Shown here: piece by piece, positions 12,545 through 25,560 of the stretch | How the letters are laid out: each line of letters begins with the position of its first letter | Position numbering within the stretch: the first letter of the stretch is position 1 | NCBI GenBank assembly: GCA_964036275.1 | Contig: OZ038439.1 | Location: forward strand, 1,302,001-1,366,000 | DNA from: Litoditis marina | Taxonomy: Eukaryota; Nematoda; Chromadorea; Rhabditida; Rhabditidae | DNA length: 64,000 bases | Direction: 5' to 3' | Made by a program: the position numbers and the translations under genes | The notes under the pieces: model-generated | Database searches by the model: none | Told to the model about the DNA's origin: nothing | Seen by the model: the letters and a program-made list of their open reading frames with translations, nothing else

Positions 12545-15500
12545 CTATCGGAGCAGGGCACACTTTTCGTAGATCTCCCGCTCATTGGCATCCAACTTGT
12601 CGAACTTTTTCTGTAGCTTCTTCAGACGCTTTTCAGCATCGAGCTCGTCGTATCTAGCAAGAGAACTAGGGTTGTTAAAGCCAAACTCGAAATTCGAAAA
12701 AACTCGAAATAACTCGAAATTTCGAGTTTCGAGTTCGACTCGAAACTCGAAAAACTCGAAATCTCCAAAATTCGAGTAACTCGAAACTCGATAAACTCGG
12801 TTTTTCTCAAAACTCGAAAAACTCGAAACTCGAAAACTCGAAATTTTTGAAACTCGAAAAGTTCGAGTTTTCGAGTTTCGAGTTTGGCCACGTCCCAAGT
12901 AATGAATAATGAACGAATGAGCGTTTCACAGCACTTTTCTGCTATTTCAAACATAAAATGCTTCTTTTTTTCACGATTCTCGCCTAATCATGAGAAAAAA
13001 TCCGAATTTCTCAAGAAATTCTTATTTTTTTTATCTCGATAAAATCCTGAAACCTAACAACCGAACTCGAAACTCGAAAATCGAGTTTTTCGAGTTCAAC
13101 TCGAAACTCGAAAACTCGGTTTTTTTTGAAACGCTAAAAACTCGAACTCGAAAAACTCGAAATTCCCAAAACTCGAATAACTCGAAACTCGAAAAACTCG
13201 TTTTTTCCCAAAACTCGAAAAACTCGAAACTCGAAAACTCGAAATTTCAAACTCGATTAACAACCCTAAAGAGAACCAATATAAATATACAAACAACAGT
13301 CAAGTTTTCTCACTTCGTAACCCCAGGTCCCCAGGCGTGCACACTAAGTTAAGGACTCGATCACCTAACCAGATTTTCACACAGCATTCGCGTGAAATTC
13401 ATTATTCTCCAACTTGAAGAACTACATCACGATATGTCGAACATTTCATCCTTCGTTGCAATAAAACTCATTCTATTTAGATTCTAAAATGTTTTCGCTA
13501 AACGCGCGCGTTCTATAATTTCAGCCGTTCCCAAAGCAGTGCATTGGAACTGTCCATAGTTTTGCTAATCTTGCAAGCCAGGAAAACATAAATGTGCAAA
13601 CTCTTCCTAACCCGAGTACAACATCTTTTTTCCATGCAAAACAAAAGTCTGAAACTTGACGTGTTCGATCTGATAACGGATGATGTATTTAGTATAAATA
13701 CCCCATTCTTACTTGGTACAAGTCCTGCAGAACATATCGAATGCTGTCAGATCCTTCTTGGCCTTCTTGGGAGTCTTCGTTGCCTTTGGGGTCTTCGGCA
13801 CGGGACCATGCAGCTGCAAACAAACTCGTCCGACTAGACACAGTCTGTTCCCTTTTCAGATTATAACACGTAACACGTGGAAATTTATGTTTTTGCATCG
13901 AAAACTGACAAATTAACCCGCTTTCGGCGAAAAAATAGCTCGTTCATACTGTTCATAGACTTTTTCTGGCTAATCGGATAACTTTAATACACTAAGAATA
14001 ATTCTAAATAGAATGAATGGTTCACTTTTGGTACATATTTCTAACATGTTGCCACTACTTTCCTTTGTAGAGGGGAGAGTATACTTTGTGATTACCCCTA
14101 TACTATACTAATATCAATAAGTAAATAAATGTCATTTTTTTACCGAATGATTTAGTTCAAGTACAAATATAGAGAAATGATTACCTTTTTCTTGAGAGTC
14201 GCAATTTTGCGATTCATGAACTGCTGTTGGTTGGCGGTCAACTTGTGTTTGTCCCCAAATTCCTCCAAATCACGCAGGTATTTCTCCTGCAAAGAAGTTA
14301 ATCAAAATATTTGTAACAAAATTACTAAAAAGGTGATTTGTTGATAAGCGGAAAGACGAACAATCATCACTTATATAACATCCGCAAATTGTTTGTCATT
14401 TCTCAATGAATTTTCCAATCGAAATACCTAGTAAAATCTAAATCTTCCAGACAGTTGTTTCCGAAATCGTCAAGGAACACTCACAACTCACAGTTAGCGT
14501 CTGCCTATACGTGAAACCACACATCCGTAATGTGTGACAACTTTGCAGAACATTCGCCTTTTTTCAGTCAAACGTAACATTTCATGATTTTGCTGCATCA
14601 AAACTGTTTTCTTTGATTTCAGCGAAAAAGGATCCGTCTGATGATTTTTTTTAGCTATTCGTACAAATTTACCGTGGTATGACAAAGGGCGGTCATCCGC
14701 AATACCTTAAACTCTAAACCTCATAAGGCCTTAATTTGGTAAACAAAAACCCAAAAATCGATACCTCCAACAGACCGAGCTCGTGCTCGCACTCCTCTCT
14801 TCCCGCGTGGTCCGCCAACATTGTCTTGCGCACCTCCTGGAATGATCAACTCGTCACTAATGCAAAAATGCAGCGAGATGTAACATGTAACTTTTTTTAC
14901 CAGAAGGAACAACTTTTACATTTCAATCAGTTGAAAAATAGGCAAGGTCTTTCAAGGTGTAAATTTCAACTGCAACAGCCTATAATCGATAGGTAAACTT
15001 CTGCAATAACAAAAGTATGCTAGAGACCTGCGACTATGCCCATGAGAAAATTCACCACTCACGTTGATTTTTCCGAATCCACAGCTGAGATTGTTCTTCT
15101 TGGCATAGAACATTGCCAGATTCTGGGGTCGCTGCGGGAAATCCGGAAATGCCAGGATGGACTCTCCACGATCCAGATACGAGATGAGGGGACTGCAAAC
15201 ACAACATATTACACAATAGGACTTGAAGGCGGAAAACCTTAACATAACACGCAGTAATCACAGGTGGGATAGGGCCGATTCGATTATTTAAAAGTCCAGG
15301 ATCTCCGCTTAGCTAACCGGGGTATCGCAAGTAAAGCAGTGATCTACACGCCCAATAAGAATGGGGTTATTGAAGTTTTGCTCAACCAGCTTACCCGGCT
15401 ATTTGAGCCTACAAAGTACAGCCACAGTAAACTCAATCTACAACTAATAATAAATTGGTTCGTTCCTCCGCATCCCAAACTGGGGTACTGGATATATGAA

Positions 15501-17347
15501 CACAGATTTAAAGAACAGGTACCAGAAAAAAGAACTATGAGAGGAGGAAAAACTGACGCGATTGAATCCTCCGTGGTTAGACTCTTCAACGCGAGCGCCA
15601 GATACTTCCTATACGACTTAGTGAAGGTTCTGCAATTGGTCAACTTTGTTCAGTTCAAACCTAAAGAAATGGAAAAAGAGAGCATCGGTCAGTATCGAAA
15701 TAGGAGGTATTTTGTTTACGTATGTTTACTGGGTACTATTTTGATGAAAAATCATAAAAAGTGATGCATTCTAATAGGAAAAACCCGTTTCTCTCTCTCT
15801 CCCAGAAGTAGTTATCCCTGTCGTTTTCGTTTGCAACTCACTCGGCATCCACATCACCGTCTCCCTTCCAGATAAGGAAATCATCGACGTAGCGAGAAGA
15901 GAACTTCACTTGAACTGCCGACTTCTCCTTCTTTTTCATGAATTCACCGAAGGACTGAAATAGGCAAGAATTGATTCCATTTCAACTACACAGTACACCA
16001 ATATGTCTCGGAAAAGCACTTCTAGTAGAGAGTAGATCAACAATTTGCCTTTTAGGACGTTGGAATCTTCAAACCCTTGAACCAACACTATCCCATCTAC
16101 AAATAATAGATTGCATCCGAAAAATTACAGTAATATATCAAGGTGCCAGAGTGAGCTGTCTAAAAACTAGTCTCAAATTAGTTGAGAAACGAAATGTTTC
16201 TGTACGAAAAGTGACTGAACGCCGTTCATTCAAGAAAGCAGAAACCGTTGAGTGGTTGCGGGTAGCGTTGTAGCCAACCGGAAAAACACGAAAAATCTCC
16301 TTTTTATCCATAATTGAAGTAATTGGCCCCTGCTTTTGTTCCAAACTATCAGATTTTTCTCCCGCAATGACTCTACCTTGACATAATCGATCATGGTGGC
16401 CGGGTCTATTCCTCCGACCATTATCGATTCGTCCACCGCTGCTCCCTCCTCATCTTCTACATCATATTCATCTCCAAACGTCATGTCGCCCTACAATTAT
16501 CGATTGATTCTTTGAATTTTCTTGGGGTTCTTCGGGAATGCGAAAAATCAAGACTACTTAGCTGAAAAAGCCAGGACATTAAAAAAAACAAGCTTCTTTC
16601 TAGACACTCAGACAAACTTTTACAAATTTTGACTATATAACTTCGGATCTTTGGAACCATTAACCAATCATATCCTTTAATCTACAAACCAAATGCAACA
16701 AATGAGAGATTGTACATTCTTCAATACTCTTTTTGATGCTTACACCTCAAACCTCACAACGTTGTCGTAAACTCGTAAGAATGAATGAATTAACCACGTT
16801 TGGTGAAATTGAAATAGAACCGTGTTTTAACGAAAATATTTTTGACGAGAGAGAACTACTATCTCTCGCTTCGCTTTTGAAGCTAGTGGTAAATACTTCC
16901 GCGTACATAGTTTGAACACACCAGAAACGCTCGACTTATCTTCAAACTTCAGAATGAACCCTCAAAACAAAATAAAACGTGCTCAGTTTCCAATTTTTTT
17001 CATCGAAAATGTCCGCTTAGCAAAAGGTTTTTTACCTATTTGGAATTTGGACAATTTTATTATACTGCAGTATTACCAGAACTGAAAACAGAGGGAACCA
17101 CAAGTTGCACGCGTGCAACATTTGCAGACTTCTATTTTTTAAGGTGGAAGGGTCGTACCGGCTGTAGGGTCGGTCAAGTTTTTGGTCACCCCTGTAACTG
17201 AAAACGGACCTTCAACATCTTAGAAGAAGGTTCGCCGTGGTGTTCCCCAGAGTCATCTTCTGTTTCGGATCTACGTCTCTTGTTTTTGTTTTTACGCTTA
17301 CGTTCCACGTTGTTTTCGATTTCGACATGGTCGCTGTCACTCGACAT
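12545..17347 (-). CDS. HMG-box-like DNA-binding protein, complete, 292 aa
   Basis: Eight exons join without phase conflict: 17210-17347, 16377-16490, 15842-15954, 15063-15192, 14765-14836, 14185-14286, 13713-13813 and 12545-12653. The start ATG directly follows TTTCCAG, as expected for a spliced-leader acceptor. The N-terminus is basic, with a nuclear-localisation-like KRKNKNKRRR, and residues 50-75 are acidic. A first HMG-like segment opens with FPQRPQNLAMFYAKK and runs through EKYLRDLEEFGDKHK. A lysine/proline linker (PKTPKATKTPKKAKK) leads to a second box-like segment, LTAFDMFCRT to EKCALLR at the C-terminus. Both are diverged and I assign no orthologue; UBF-like or other HMG proteins are possible. 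Confidence 0.75.
12667..13268. mobile_element. Non-autonomous hAT-like element, 602 bp
   Basis: A perfect 12-bp TIR, TAGGGTTGTTAA (12667-12678) and TTAACAACCCTA (13257-13268), is flanked by the 8-bp direct repeat AAGAGAAC (12659-12666 and 13269-13276). An 8-bp target duplication with TAGGG-type ends fits the hAT superfamily. The inside has no transposase. It consists largely of degenerate CTCGAAA arrays in both orientations around a 150-bp unique core. It sits in the last intron of the HMG-box gene, with its proximal end 13 bp from the 3' splice site of the final exon. Confidence 0.9.
17095..17205. repeat. Interspersed repeat, family R1 copy 2
   Basis: Same blocks as 6924-7068: the GCACGCGTGC palindrome, GGGTCGTACCGGC and TTTTTGGTCACCCCTG. 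It ends a few bases below the donor of the first HMG-gene exon. Confidence 0.7.
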
Positions 17348-19089
17348 CTGGAAATGAAGCACATATTAGACGGCAAAAAACGATTATGCCTGTAGATTAC
17401 CAAACAACAACAGGCAACAGAAATATAGACCACAAAAGAATGATTCCGAGACAACTAGAAAAAAACTTATTGATTCAGTGAGAAGACATATAACAGCATA
17501 CACACTTTAGACTTGTTAGAGGTAACGCGTTATTATTTGAATAACTTAATACAGAAAGAGCTCTACATGATTGAAAATACTTTGAAGGAGGCACGGAAAA
17601 AAATGGAAGGATGATGAACCATGATAGTTTACTGTCTTGTGGAGCTCAGGGAGCCGATATGCATTACACATAACAGTTGAAAAAATCGTCAGACTTCTTC
17701 TGCAGACAATAACATGGTCTCCCATTCTAGTTACACAACTGATCACCTTTCAATGGAACAGTATGAACCCGAATTCCTTGATTAGTTGAAATGCCTTGTT
17801 TGTGTTCATTGAACCACTAGGAAAAAATATGCGGCACTCTTTATAAACACCATGGATGGAAGACTGATGAGAAAAATGAACAAATACTAATTGAAAACAA
17901 GATTAAAATTTATAAATAAACATTAGAAATTTTTTTACAACGCTTAAAATTTACAGACGTGTGAGCTAAAATACATGAAGCGTACAAATAACCACCGTAA
18001 CCCAAAAACATTCCCGTCGAAAAGGCAAAAGGTAATTACTACCGGAGTGTAAATACTACCGTCGTGTAATAACTACCGTCCTGCGGGTTTCTAGATTATT
18101 CTATCGATTTTCTTGAGTTTTTGTTTCTTTAAAGCTTTGTTTACTTGTTTTATCTTACTACAAACTTGTCAATAGTCATTATCTAATGTTTTGCGAAAGA
18201 ATTGGAACATGTTTCCGATAATGACTTTGATTGAACCGTGTCGACCGTTTTAGTGATATTTGAGGGGGTTTTTCGGAACCATAGATGGATATAACCTCAT
18301 TATTATTGAATATATATCATTTTCTGGCTTCCACCGTTCAAAAATACCTTACAACTGATCTGTTCTTTAATCTAATACGAGTTTCAGAAACTAAAATTTT
18401 GTGAAAAATCTTTTCAAGAGAATGCGATGCTATGCACATCAAATGCACATTTGAACCCTCTTAGATTTCCTTATTGTAAGTTGTCCGCCATATTATGTAT
18501 TTCTATATGTGTTAGTGAAGTGTTCACACTTTATTTTCATACATGTTGACTACTATTCACCTTGGAATTATCCGAATTCGTTACAGGATAAAAGTTTTGC
18601 GAAGCAAAATGTGGTTTGAGGATCGGTTGAGTTGAATGAAATTTCAGGTCGGTTTTCACCATTTTTATAGAAAATATTCTTTAGCTCAGAATATGAGGAC
18701 AGAAATCTAACGGTGTGTTTCTATTACGCTAATTTTCATCTTCTGAGCTGGAGCTACATTATTTGGATCATATTTCTCGTTTTCGGAGTAGGTTTACTAA
18801 TGATTATTCCAAAACCAACCAATGCTGGCAGTTACTCGGAACTCAGTTCGGTTATGACAATAGACGTTCAATAGTTCATATCTGCTAGGACAGTCTGTTT
18901 TCTCACATGAGAAGAAACAGTCCAAACTGAACCCCTTATAGTCATTATGAGAGTTCGCATGAACGTGTATAACGTGTATAAGAATATTTCAAAGATTGGC
19001 CAACCATAGCTAGAGATAACTCAATATAGATTAGGTTGTGATGCTAGAAACTTAGTGTACTGTTTTTCTTCCCCTGATATTCTCTAGAA

Positions 19090-20470
19090 CTTAAGCTGCA
19101 ACTTAAGCTGTCCAAGTTGGACCATCTTGTCGTTTTTCGTGTCAGTTTCGTCAAACGTATTTCAAAAACTTACAATAGTTGGCTAGATTTGATTAGATAT
19201 AAGATAGAGTGTGTTGAGAGAAACCTAATGCTGTAATCCGTATCACCTAGTCTTTTCTAGAACGTGAGCTGCAGCTGTCCAAGTTGGACCATCTTGTCGT
19301 TATTCGTGTTAGTTTCGTCAAACGTATTTCAAAAACTTACTGTAGTTGGCTAGATTTGATTAGATATAAGATAGAGTGTGTTGAGAGAAACCTAATTCTG
19401 TAATCCATATCACCTAGTCTTTTCTAGAACGTGAGCTGCAGCTGTCCAATTTGGACCATCTTGTCGTTTTTCGTGTCAGTTTCGTCAAACGTATTTCAAA
19501 AACTTACAATAGTTGGCTAGATTTGATTAGATATAAGATAGAGTGTGTTGAGAGAAACCTAATGCTGTAATCCGTATCACCTAGTCTTTTCTAGAACGTG
19601 AGCTGCAGCTGTCCAAGTTGGACCATCTTGTCGTTATTCGTGTTAGTTTCGTCAAACGTATTTCAAAAACTTACTGTAGTTGGCTAGATTTGATTAGATA
19701 TAAGATAGAGTGTGTTGAGAGAAACCTAATTCTGTAATCCATATCACCTAGTCTTTTCTAGAACGTGAGCTGCAGCTGTCCAATTTGGACCATCTTGTCG
19801 TTTTTCGTGTCAGTTTCGTCAAACGTATTTCAAAAACTTACAATAGTTGGCTAGATTTGATTAGATATAAGATAGAGTGTGTTGAGAGAAACCTAATGCT
19901 GTAATCCGTATCACCTAGTCTTTTCTAGAACGTGAGCTGCAGCTGTCCAAGTTGGACCATCTTGTCGTTATTCGTGTTAGTTTCGTCAAACGTATTTCAA
20001 AAACTTACTATAGTTGGCTAGATTTGATTAGATATAAGATAGAGTGTGTTGAGAGAAACCTAATTCTGTAATCCATATCACCTAGTCTTTTCTAGAACGT
20101 GAGCTGCAGCTGTCCAAGTTGGACCAGCTTTTGTCGTTTTTCGTATCACTTCCCTCAAACGTATTTCAAAAACTTACAATAGTTGGCTAGATTTGATTAG
20201 ATATAAGATAGAGTGTGTTGAGAGAAACCTAATTCTGTAATCCATATCACCTAGTCTTTTCTAGAACGTGAGCTGCAGCTGTCCAAGTTGGACCAGCTTT
20301 TGTCGTTTTTCGTATCACTTCCCTCGAACGTATTTCAAAAACTTACAATAGTTGGCTAGATTTGATTAGATATAAGATAGAGTGTGTTGAGAGAAACCTA
20401 ATTCTGTAATCCATATCACCTAGTCTTTTCTAGAACGTGAGCTGCAGCTGTCCAAGTTGGACCAACTTTT
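19090..20470. repeat. Left-arm tandem array, 167/169-bp monomers
   Basis: The landmark GAGCTGCAGCTGTCC recurs at about 19266, 19433, 19600, 19767, 19934, 20101, 20270 and 20439, with spacings of 167 bp and then 169 bp. Up to 20101, alternate monomers share variants (GTTATTCGTGTTAG versus TTTTTCGTGTCAG), giving a 334-bp dimeric higher-order repeat. More diverged monomers extend to about 20830. Confidence 0.9.
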
Positions 20471-21300
20471 GTCACTTTGAGATCCAGTTTATATGAAGAT
20501 ATGTCAATGCCTGGCGATCCCTAGCTAGTGACAACTCGATATAAGATGGAAATGCGTGTCGTGATCCATATCTGCTAGTGATGTCTAGAAAGAGAGCTGG
20601 ACCACTCTAAACTGAACCTCTTTTTGTCACTTTGAGAGTCAGTGTGTATGATAATATTTCAAAAACTGACAAGTCATAGCGGAAGATATCTCAATTATAG
20701 GATGGAGGACAATAAGAGAAAATAGTATTTTGCTTCATTTTCGCTAGTGAGACCTAGAACGTGAGCTGTAGCAGTTCAAACTGAACCCTCTTTGGTCACT
20801 TTGAGAGTCAGTTCACTTGAGATTGTTTCGGAAATATTCGAAGTCTAGCTGTACAGAAATTGGTTCACTATAGAAAGTAATACAGAAAATTTGCTGCTGT
20901 GTTTCTCCATACTATAAACTGATGCAACTAAAATCGGATCACTTTCAGTTTTTGTGGTTGGTGAAGTCTCTGACAACTGACTACGGTCGGTTTCACATAA
21001 TATTGATTAGATCATAGAATAACATTATGTATCTATTATTAAGTTTTTTTCTCTCTCTTTGGTTTCTATAACTGAAGCTGCACTAGCCTAAGTGGTTAAC
21101 TAAATAGAACCTGTCAACTAAATCTGCTATCTGCAAATATGAGAACAGGCCCACATTCAAATGAATCTTCACGGCTGTCAGCCACGCTGGGTGGCTCTGA
21201 TAGAAACTACTTCAAACCAAATTCACCCCACCTCCCTTTCCTTATTTCAACTTTCACATCATATCTAACCGGTTTTAGTATTAGAAACCTGTTTTTCAGG

Positions 21301-21853
21301 TTGCGAGAGTGGGAATCTCGATCGGAGCATTCATAATGGTAACCTTGATTCTTGATTCAGGTCAGGTTAATTTCAGGTCACCTAGGTAACCTGAAAACAG
21401 TTATCGAGAATGGTGAGGTGACCTGAAACCCCGTTTAATCGTAGAATAGACCCCAACTTGCGCGAAAACACTACAAGATGGCTATGTATAGTCATTTCAT
21501 CTCATAATACTGTTTTATTTTCCAGGCAGATGGTCCTCTTACTACCAGCAGATATTCCGATAGAACAGATGAAAAAGTGTGTTACTCATTTGGCATTCAC
21601 TGCTAAATAAATTTGTTTACGGCATGAAAAAAGAAGTGTACTGAATTATAATGTTTATACATTTAATTTCTTAAATAAACAAACGAGTAACTGTTTCGAC
21701 GTAGGTATCAAACGAAACGTTGGTGGCTTCAATGGAAATCCGATGGCGATCTGGAAGAGAAACCAAGTTTTTCCAATACCCTAGCAAGATCTGGTACACA
21801 TATTGAAATATTTTGGAATACATCTCATGCCCAGAAGTGAAGTAATGCAACAA
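21301..21853. pseudogene. Gene-like fragments in the palindrome spacer
   Basis: On plus, an exon-like VARVGISIGAFIM (after TTTTTCAG, about 21302-21340, ending at GTAACC) can splice in phase to a terminal exon at about 21528-21609 ending FGIHC, followed by AATAAA. On minus, a terminal exon at about 21671-21751 has acceptor CTTCCAG and ends VSFDTYVETVTRLFI. The two run convergently. They may be captured host-gene ends or remnants of an element gene. I recognise neither. Confidence 0.35.
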
Positions 21854-22189
21854 AATTAGATGCTTACACTGGTAACCTTCTATTTGGAAGATTATAAGTA
21901 ATATTAGGTGATAAGAGCAGGTGACATTAAACTACCTAAACTGGATTGTGTTCAAGTTTTGAACTAGCGAAACATTCATATTTGGAGAATGAAAAGAGTT
22001 TGCCGATGAAACGAGAAAAGGGAAAGAGTTGGCGAAAAGTTTGGACTACTCCAATGTTCTAGAATACACTAGCGAATATGAAGCACAAAAATAGACTAGT
22101 CTTATCACATTCTATTTTCTATCAAGTTTTGTCTATCTATGTCTCGACAGTCTCTGAATAACCAAGAATACACCGACAAAAGTTGGTCC

Positions 22190-23440
22190 AACGAAACTGA
22201 CTCTCAAATTTGACATAAGTTGGTCCAACTTGGGCTGCTGTAGCTCAAGTTCTAGAAAAGACTAGCTCATATGGATTACAGAATCAGATTTCTCCTAACA
22301 TACTCTATCCCAGATCTGATCAAATCTAGCCAGCTATTGTGAGTTTTTGAGATACGTTTAAGGAAAGTGACACGAAAAACGACAAAAGATGGTCCAACTT
22401 GGGCTGCTGTAGCTCAAGATCTAGAAAAGACTAGCTCATATGTATTACAGAATCAGATTTCTCCTAACACCCTTTATCCTAGATCTTATCGAATTTACCC
22501 AGCTATTTTAAGGTTTTTAAATACGTTAGACGAAACTGACACGAAAAACGACAAAAGCTGGTCCAACTTGGGCTGCTGTAGCTCAAGATCTAGAAAAGAC
22601 TAGCTCATATGTATTACAGAATCAGATTTCTCCTAACACCCTTTATCCTAGATCTTATCGAATTTACCCAGCTATTTTAAGGTTTTTAAATACGTTAGAC
22701 GAAACTGACACGAAAAACGACAAAAGTTGGTTCAACTTGGGCTGCTGCAGCTCAAGTTCTAGAAAAGACTAGCTCATATGTATTACAGAATCAGATTTCT
22801 CCTAACACCCTTTATCCTAGATCTTATCGAATCTACCCAGCTATTTTAAGGTTTTTAAATACGTTAGACGAAACTGACACGAAAAACGACAAAAGCTGGT
22901 CCAACTTGGACAGCTGCAGCTCACGTTCTAGAAAAGACTAGGTGATATGGATTACAGAATTAGGTTTCTCTCAACACACTCTATCTTATATCTAATCAAA
23001 TCTAGCCAGCTATTGTAAGTTTTTGAAATACGTTTAAGGAAAGTGACACGAAAAACGAACATAAGTTGGTCCAACTTGGACAGCTGCAGCTCAAGTTCTA
23101 GAAAAGACTAGGTGATATGGATTACAGAATTAGGTTTCTCTTAACACACTCTATCTTATATCTAATCAAATCTAGCCAACTATTGTAAGTTTTTGAAATA
23201 CGTTTGAGGGAAGTGATACGAAAAACGACATAAGTTGGTCAAACTTGGACAGCTGCAGCTCAAGTTCTAGAAAAGACTAGGTGATATGGATTACAGAATT
23301 AGGTTTCTCTTAACACACTCTATCTTATATCTAATCGAATCTAGCCAACTATTGTAAGTTTTTGAAATACGTTTAAGGAAAGTGACACGAAAAACGACAA
23401 GATGGTCCAACTTGGACAGCTTAAGTTGCAGCTTAAGTTC
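22190..23440. repeat. Right-arm tandem array, about 169-bp monomers, inverted
   Basis: About eight copies of the reverse complement of the left-arm monomer, marked by TGGTCCAACTTG at about 22220, 22390, 22559 and onward. Outer monomers (GGCTGCTGTAGCTCAAG) differ from inner ones (GACAGCTGCAGCTCA), and the latter match the left arm best. Confidence 0.88.
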
Positions 23441-24512
23441 TAGAGAATATCAGGGGAAGAAAAACAGTACACTAAGTTTCTAGCCTCACAACCTAATCTA
23501 TATTGAGTTAGATCTAGCTATGGTTGGCCAATCTTTGAAATATTCTTATACACGTTATACACGTTCATGCGAACTCTCATAATGACTATAAGGGGTTCAG
23601 TTTGGACTGTTTCTTCTAATGTGAGAAAACAGACTGTCCTAGCAGATATGAACTATTGAACGTCTATTGTCATAACCGAACTGAGTTCCGAGTAACTGCC
23701 AGCATTGGTTGGTTTTGGAATAATCATTAGTAAACCTACTCCGAGAACGAGAAATATGATCCAAATAATGTAGCTCCAGCTCAGAAGATGAAAATTAGCG
23801 TAATAGAAACACACCGTTAGATTTCTGTCCTCATATTCTGAGCTAAAGAATATTTTCTATAAAAATGGTGAAAACCGACCTGAAATTTTATTTTCTTCAA
23901 CCTATCCAAGAACCAGATTTTTCTTCGCGAACCCTCAAAGATTTGTCCTGAAACGCATTCGGATAATTCCAAGGTGAATAATAGCCAACATGTATGAAAT
24001 AAAGTGTGAACACATATAGAAATACATATGGCAGACAACTTATAATAAGGAAATGTGGGAGGGTTAAAATGTGCAGTTGATGTGCATAGCATCGAATCCT
24101 CTTGGAAAGATATTTCACAAAATTTGAGTTTCTGAAACTCGTGTTTGATTTAAGAACAGAAATAAAAAAAAATGAGGCATTTCTAGATGATAGGAGCCAG
24201 AAAATGATATTTATTTACTAACGATGAGGTATTATATTTATCTGTGGTTTCGAAAAACCGCCTCAAATATCACTAAAACAGTCGAAACGGTTCAATCAAA
24301 GCCATTCTGGGAAAATGTTCCAATTCTTTCGCAAAACATTAGATAATGACTATTGACAAGTTTGTAGTAAGATAAAACAAGTAAACAAAGCTTTAAAGCA
24401 ACAAAAACTCAAGAAAATCGATAGAATAATCTAGAAATCCGCAGGACGGTAGTTATTACACGACGGTAGTATTTACACTCCGGTAGTAAATACCCTTTGC
24501 CGTCGAAAATTT

Positions 24513-25560
24513 CTACTGTGTAGTTTGATTCTACCAAATTCGATTATTTATAAGCAGAATTCAATAGAAATAGTCACAGATCTCTACCAATCTCGATAGT
24601 CTTCACGAAATGAAGTAGGGAGAGGAGAGATAGAAGGAGGGTGAAAGAGGAGAGAAAGCAGGAGGTGGAAAGAAAGATATAAACAAACAGAAAGACATAG
24701 ATAAACACGAAAACTTGGTCACATTTTGAGTCGAAATGTTTTCTCAGAGAAAAAAAAACATGCCCAACACAGACCGCCTGACGTTTATTGTACAAATGGA
24801 AAAGAAACACTTTTGTTTATTCTCTTTGGTAGACAAATTACTAGTCGATTCTTCTTCTATTTGTTCGCTCTCTTCGTTGTTCCCGTCTTTTCACCACACA
24901 AAAGGAAAGGCTGAAAGAGATGAAATACGAAATAATACAAGATTAAAAAGATATTCAAAAATATTGAAATTGTTGAATCTAAACACGTTTCACGCTATAA
25001 CTGATCTTATGTCAAGAACCCAAGAAAGATGTCAAGAAAGTATAGATTCACAACGCAGGTTTCTAATATGGATTTCGCAATTAACATCGAAAATTAATCT
25101 ACAAAGAGGTATACTGTACGTGTGCATATACTGGTGCAACGCTGTATATACACGGAAGCAGGTTAAATCTGAGAATAGTGTAGTCCGCAGTTTGCATCCG
25201 AGTTGGTATTCATAAAAACTCCGGTTTTTTTATCTCAACCTGCATCTACTCAAACGCACGCTATTTTTCCCCTCTAACGTCCGGTCGACGAATATTCCAT
25301 GATTCTTCGTTCAAAATTCTGGCTTCCTATTGTTTTTCTAAAATATTACGGGATTTTCCCCGATTTCTTTCACGACTCTCGCCCCGCTGCGTACCTGATT
25401 GATTCTGTCAGCGCTGTATGCTCAAGTAGCAGATTAAGCCATGCATGTAGAAAGTTCAACTTTTGTGAAACTGCAAACGGCTCATTAGAGCAGTTATCAT
25501 TCTCTTCGGCTTTCCTTATGGAAACTGCGACAATTCTAGAGCAAATACATTCAATGAAGC
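24513..25560. other. No confidently supported gene
   Basis: A plus-strand frame of 159 codons at 24736-25215 is unusually long for AT-rich sequence. It lacks domain-like features, and no splice context supports it. Possible downstream exons of the 25628-26486 gene (around 25395-25585, minus) are only weakly supported. Confidence 0.4.

Larger units (their letters stand above)
18012..24512. repeat. 6.5-kb imperfect palindrome (foldback element) with satellite-like arms
   Basis: The ends are inverted copies of one another: ATTTACTACCGGAGTG-like sequence, then ACTACCGTCGTGTAATAACT and CTATCGATTTTCTTGAG. The left arm reads from about 18012 and the right arm, reversed, from about 24512. Homology continues through about 1 kb of non-tandem arm sequence and then through tandem arrays (about 19090-20470 and 22190-23440). 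A spacer of about 1.3 kb (20850-22150) is not inverted. Many of the small open frames inside are repeat by-products. The architecture fits a foldback (FB/TU-like) transposon or a large inverted duplication. No full transposase is visible. Confidence 0.9.

Noticed and set aside
15339..15764. Plus-strand open frame of 141 codons inside an HMG-gene intron
   Set aside because: It is long for an intron, but composition and hydrophobicity look random, and no element ends surround it. A nested gene cannot be excluded.
19090..20470. CRISPR array
   Set aside because: The repeats are contiguous 167-bp monomers without unique spacers, in eukaryotic DNA.
23817..24118. Minus-strand frames of 91 and 73 codons in the right arm
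   Set aside because: They are not clearly maintained in the mirrored left arm and have no splice support; treated as arm sequence.
24736..25215. Plus-strand open frame of 159 codons
   Set aside because: It has no domain-like pattern and no splice context, and it starts in sequence just outside the palindrome. Left as chance unless transcripts exist.
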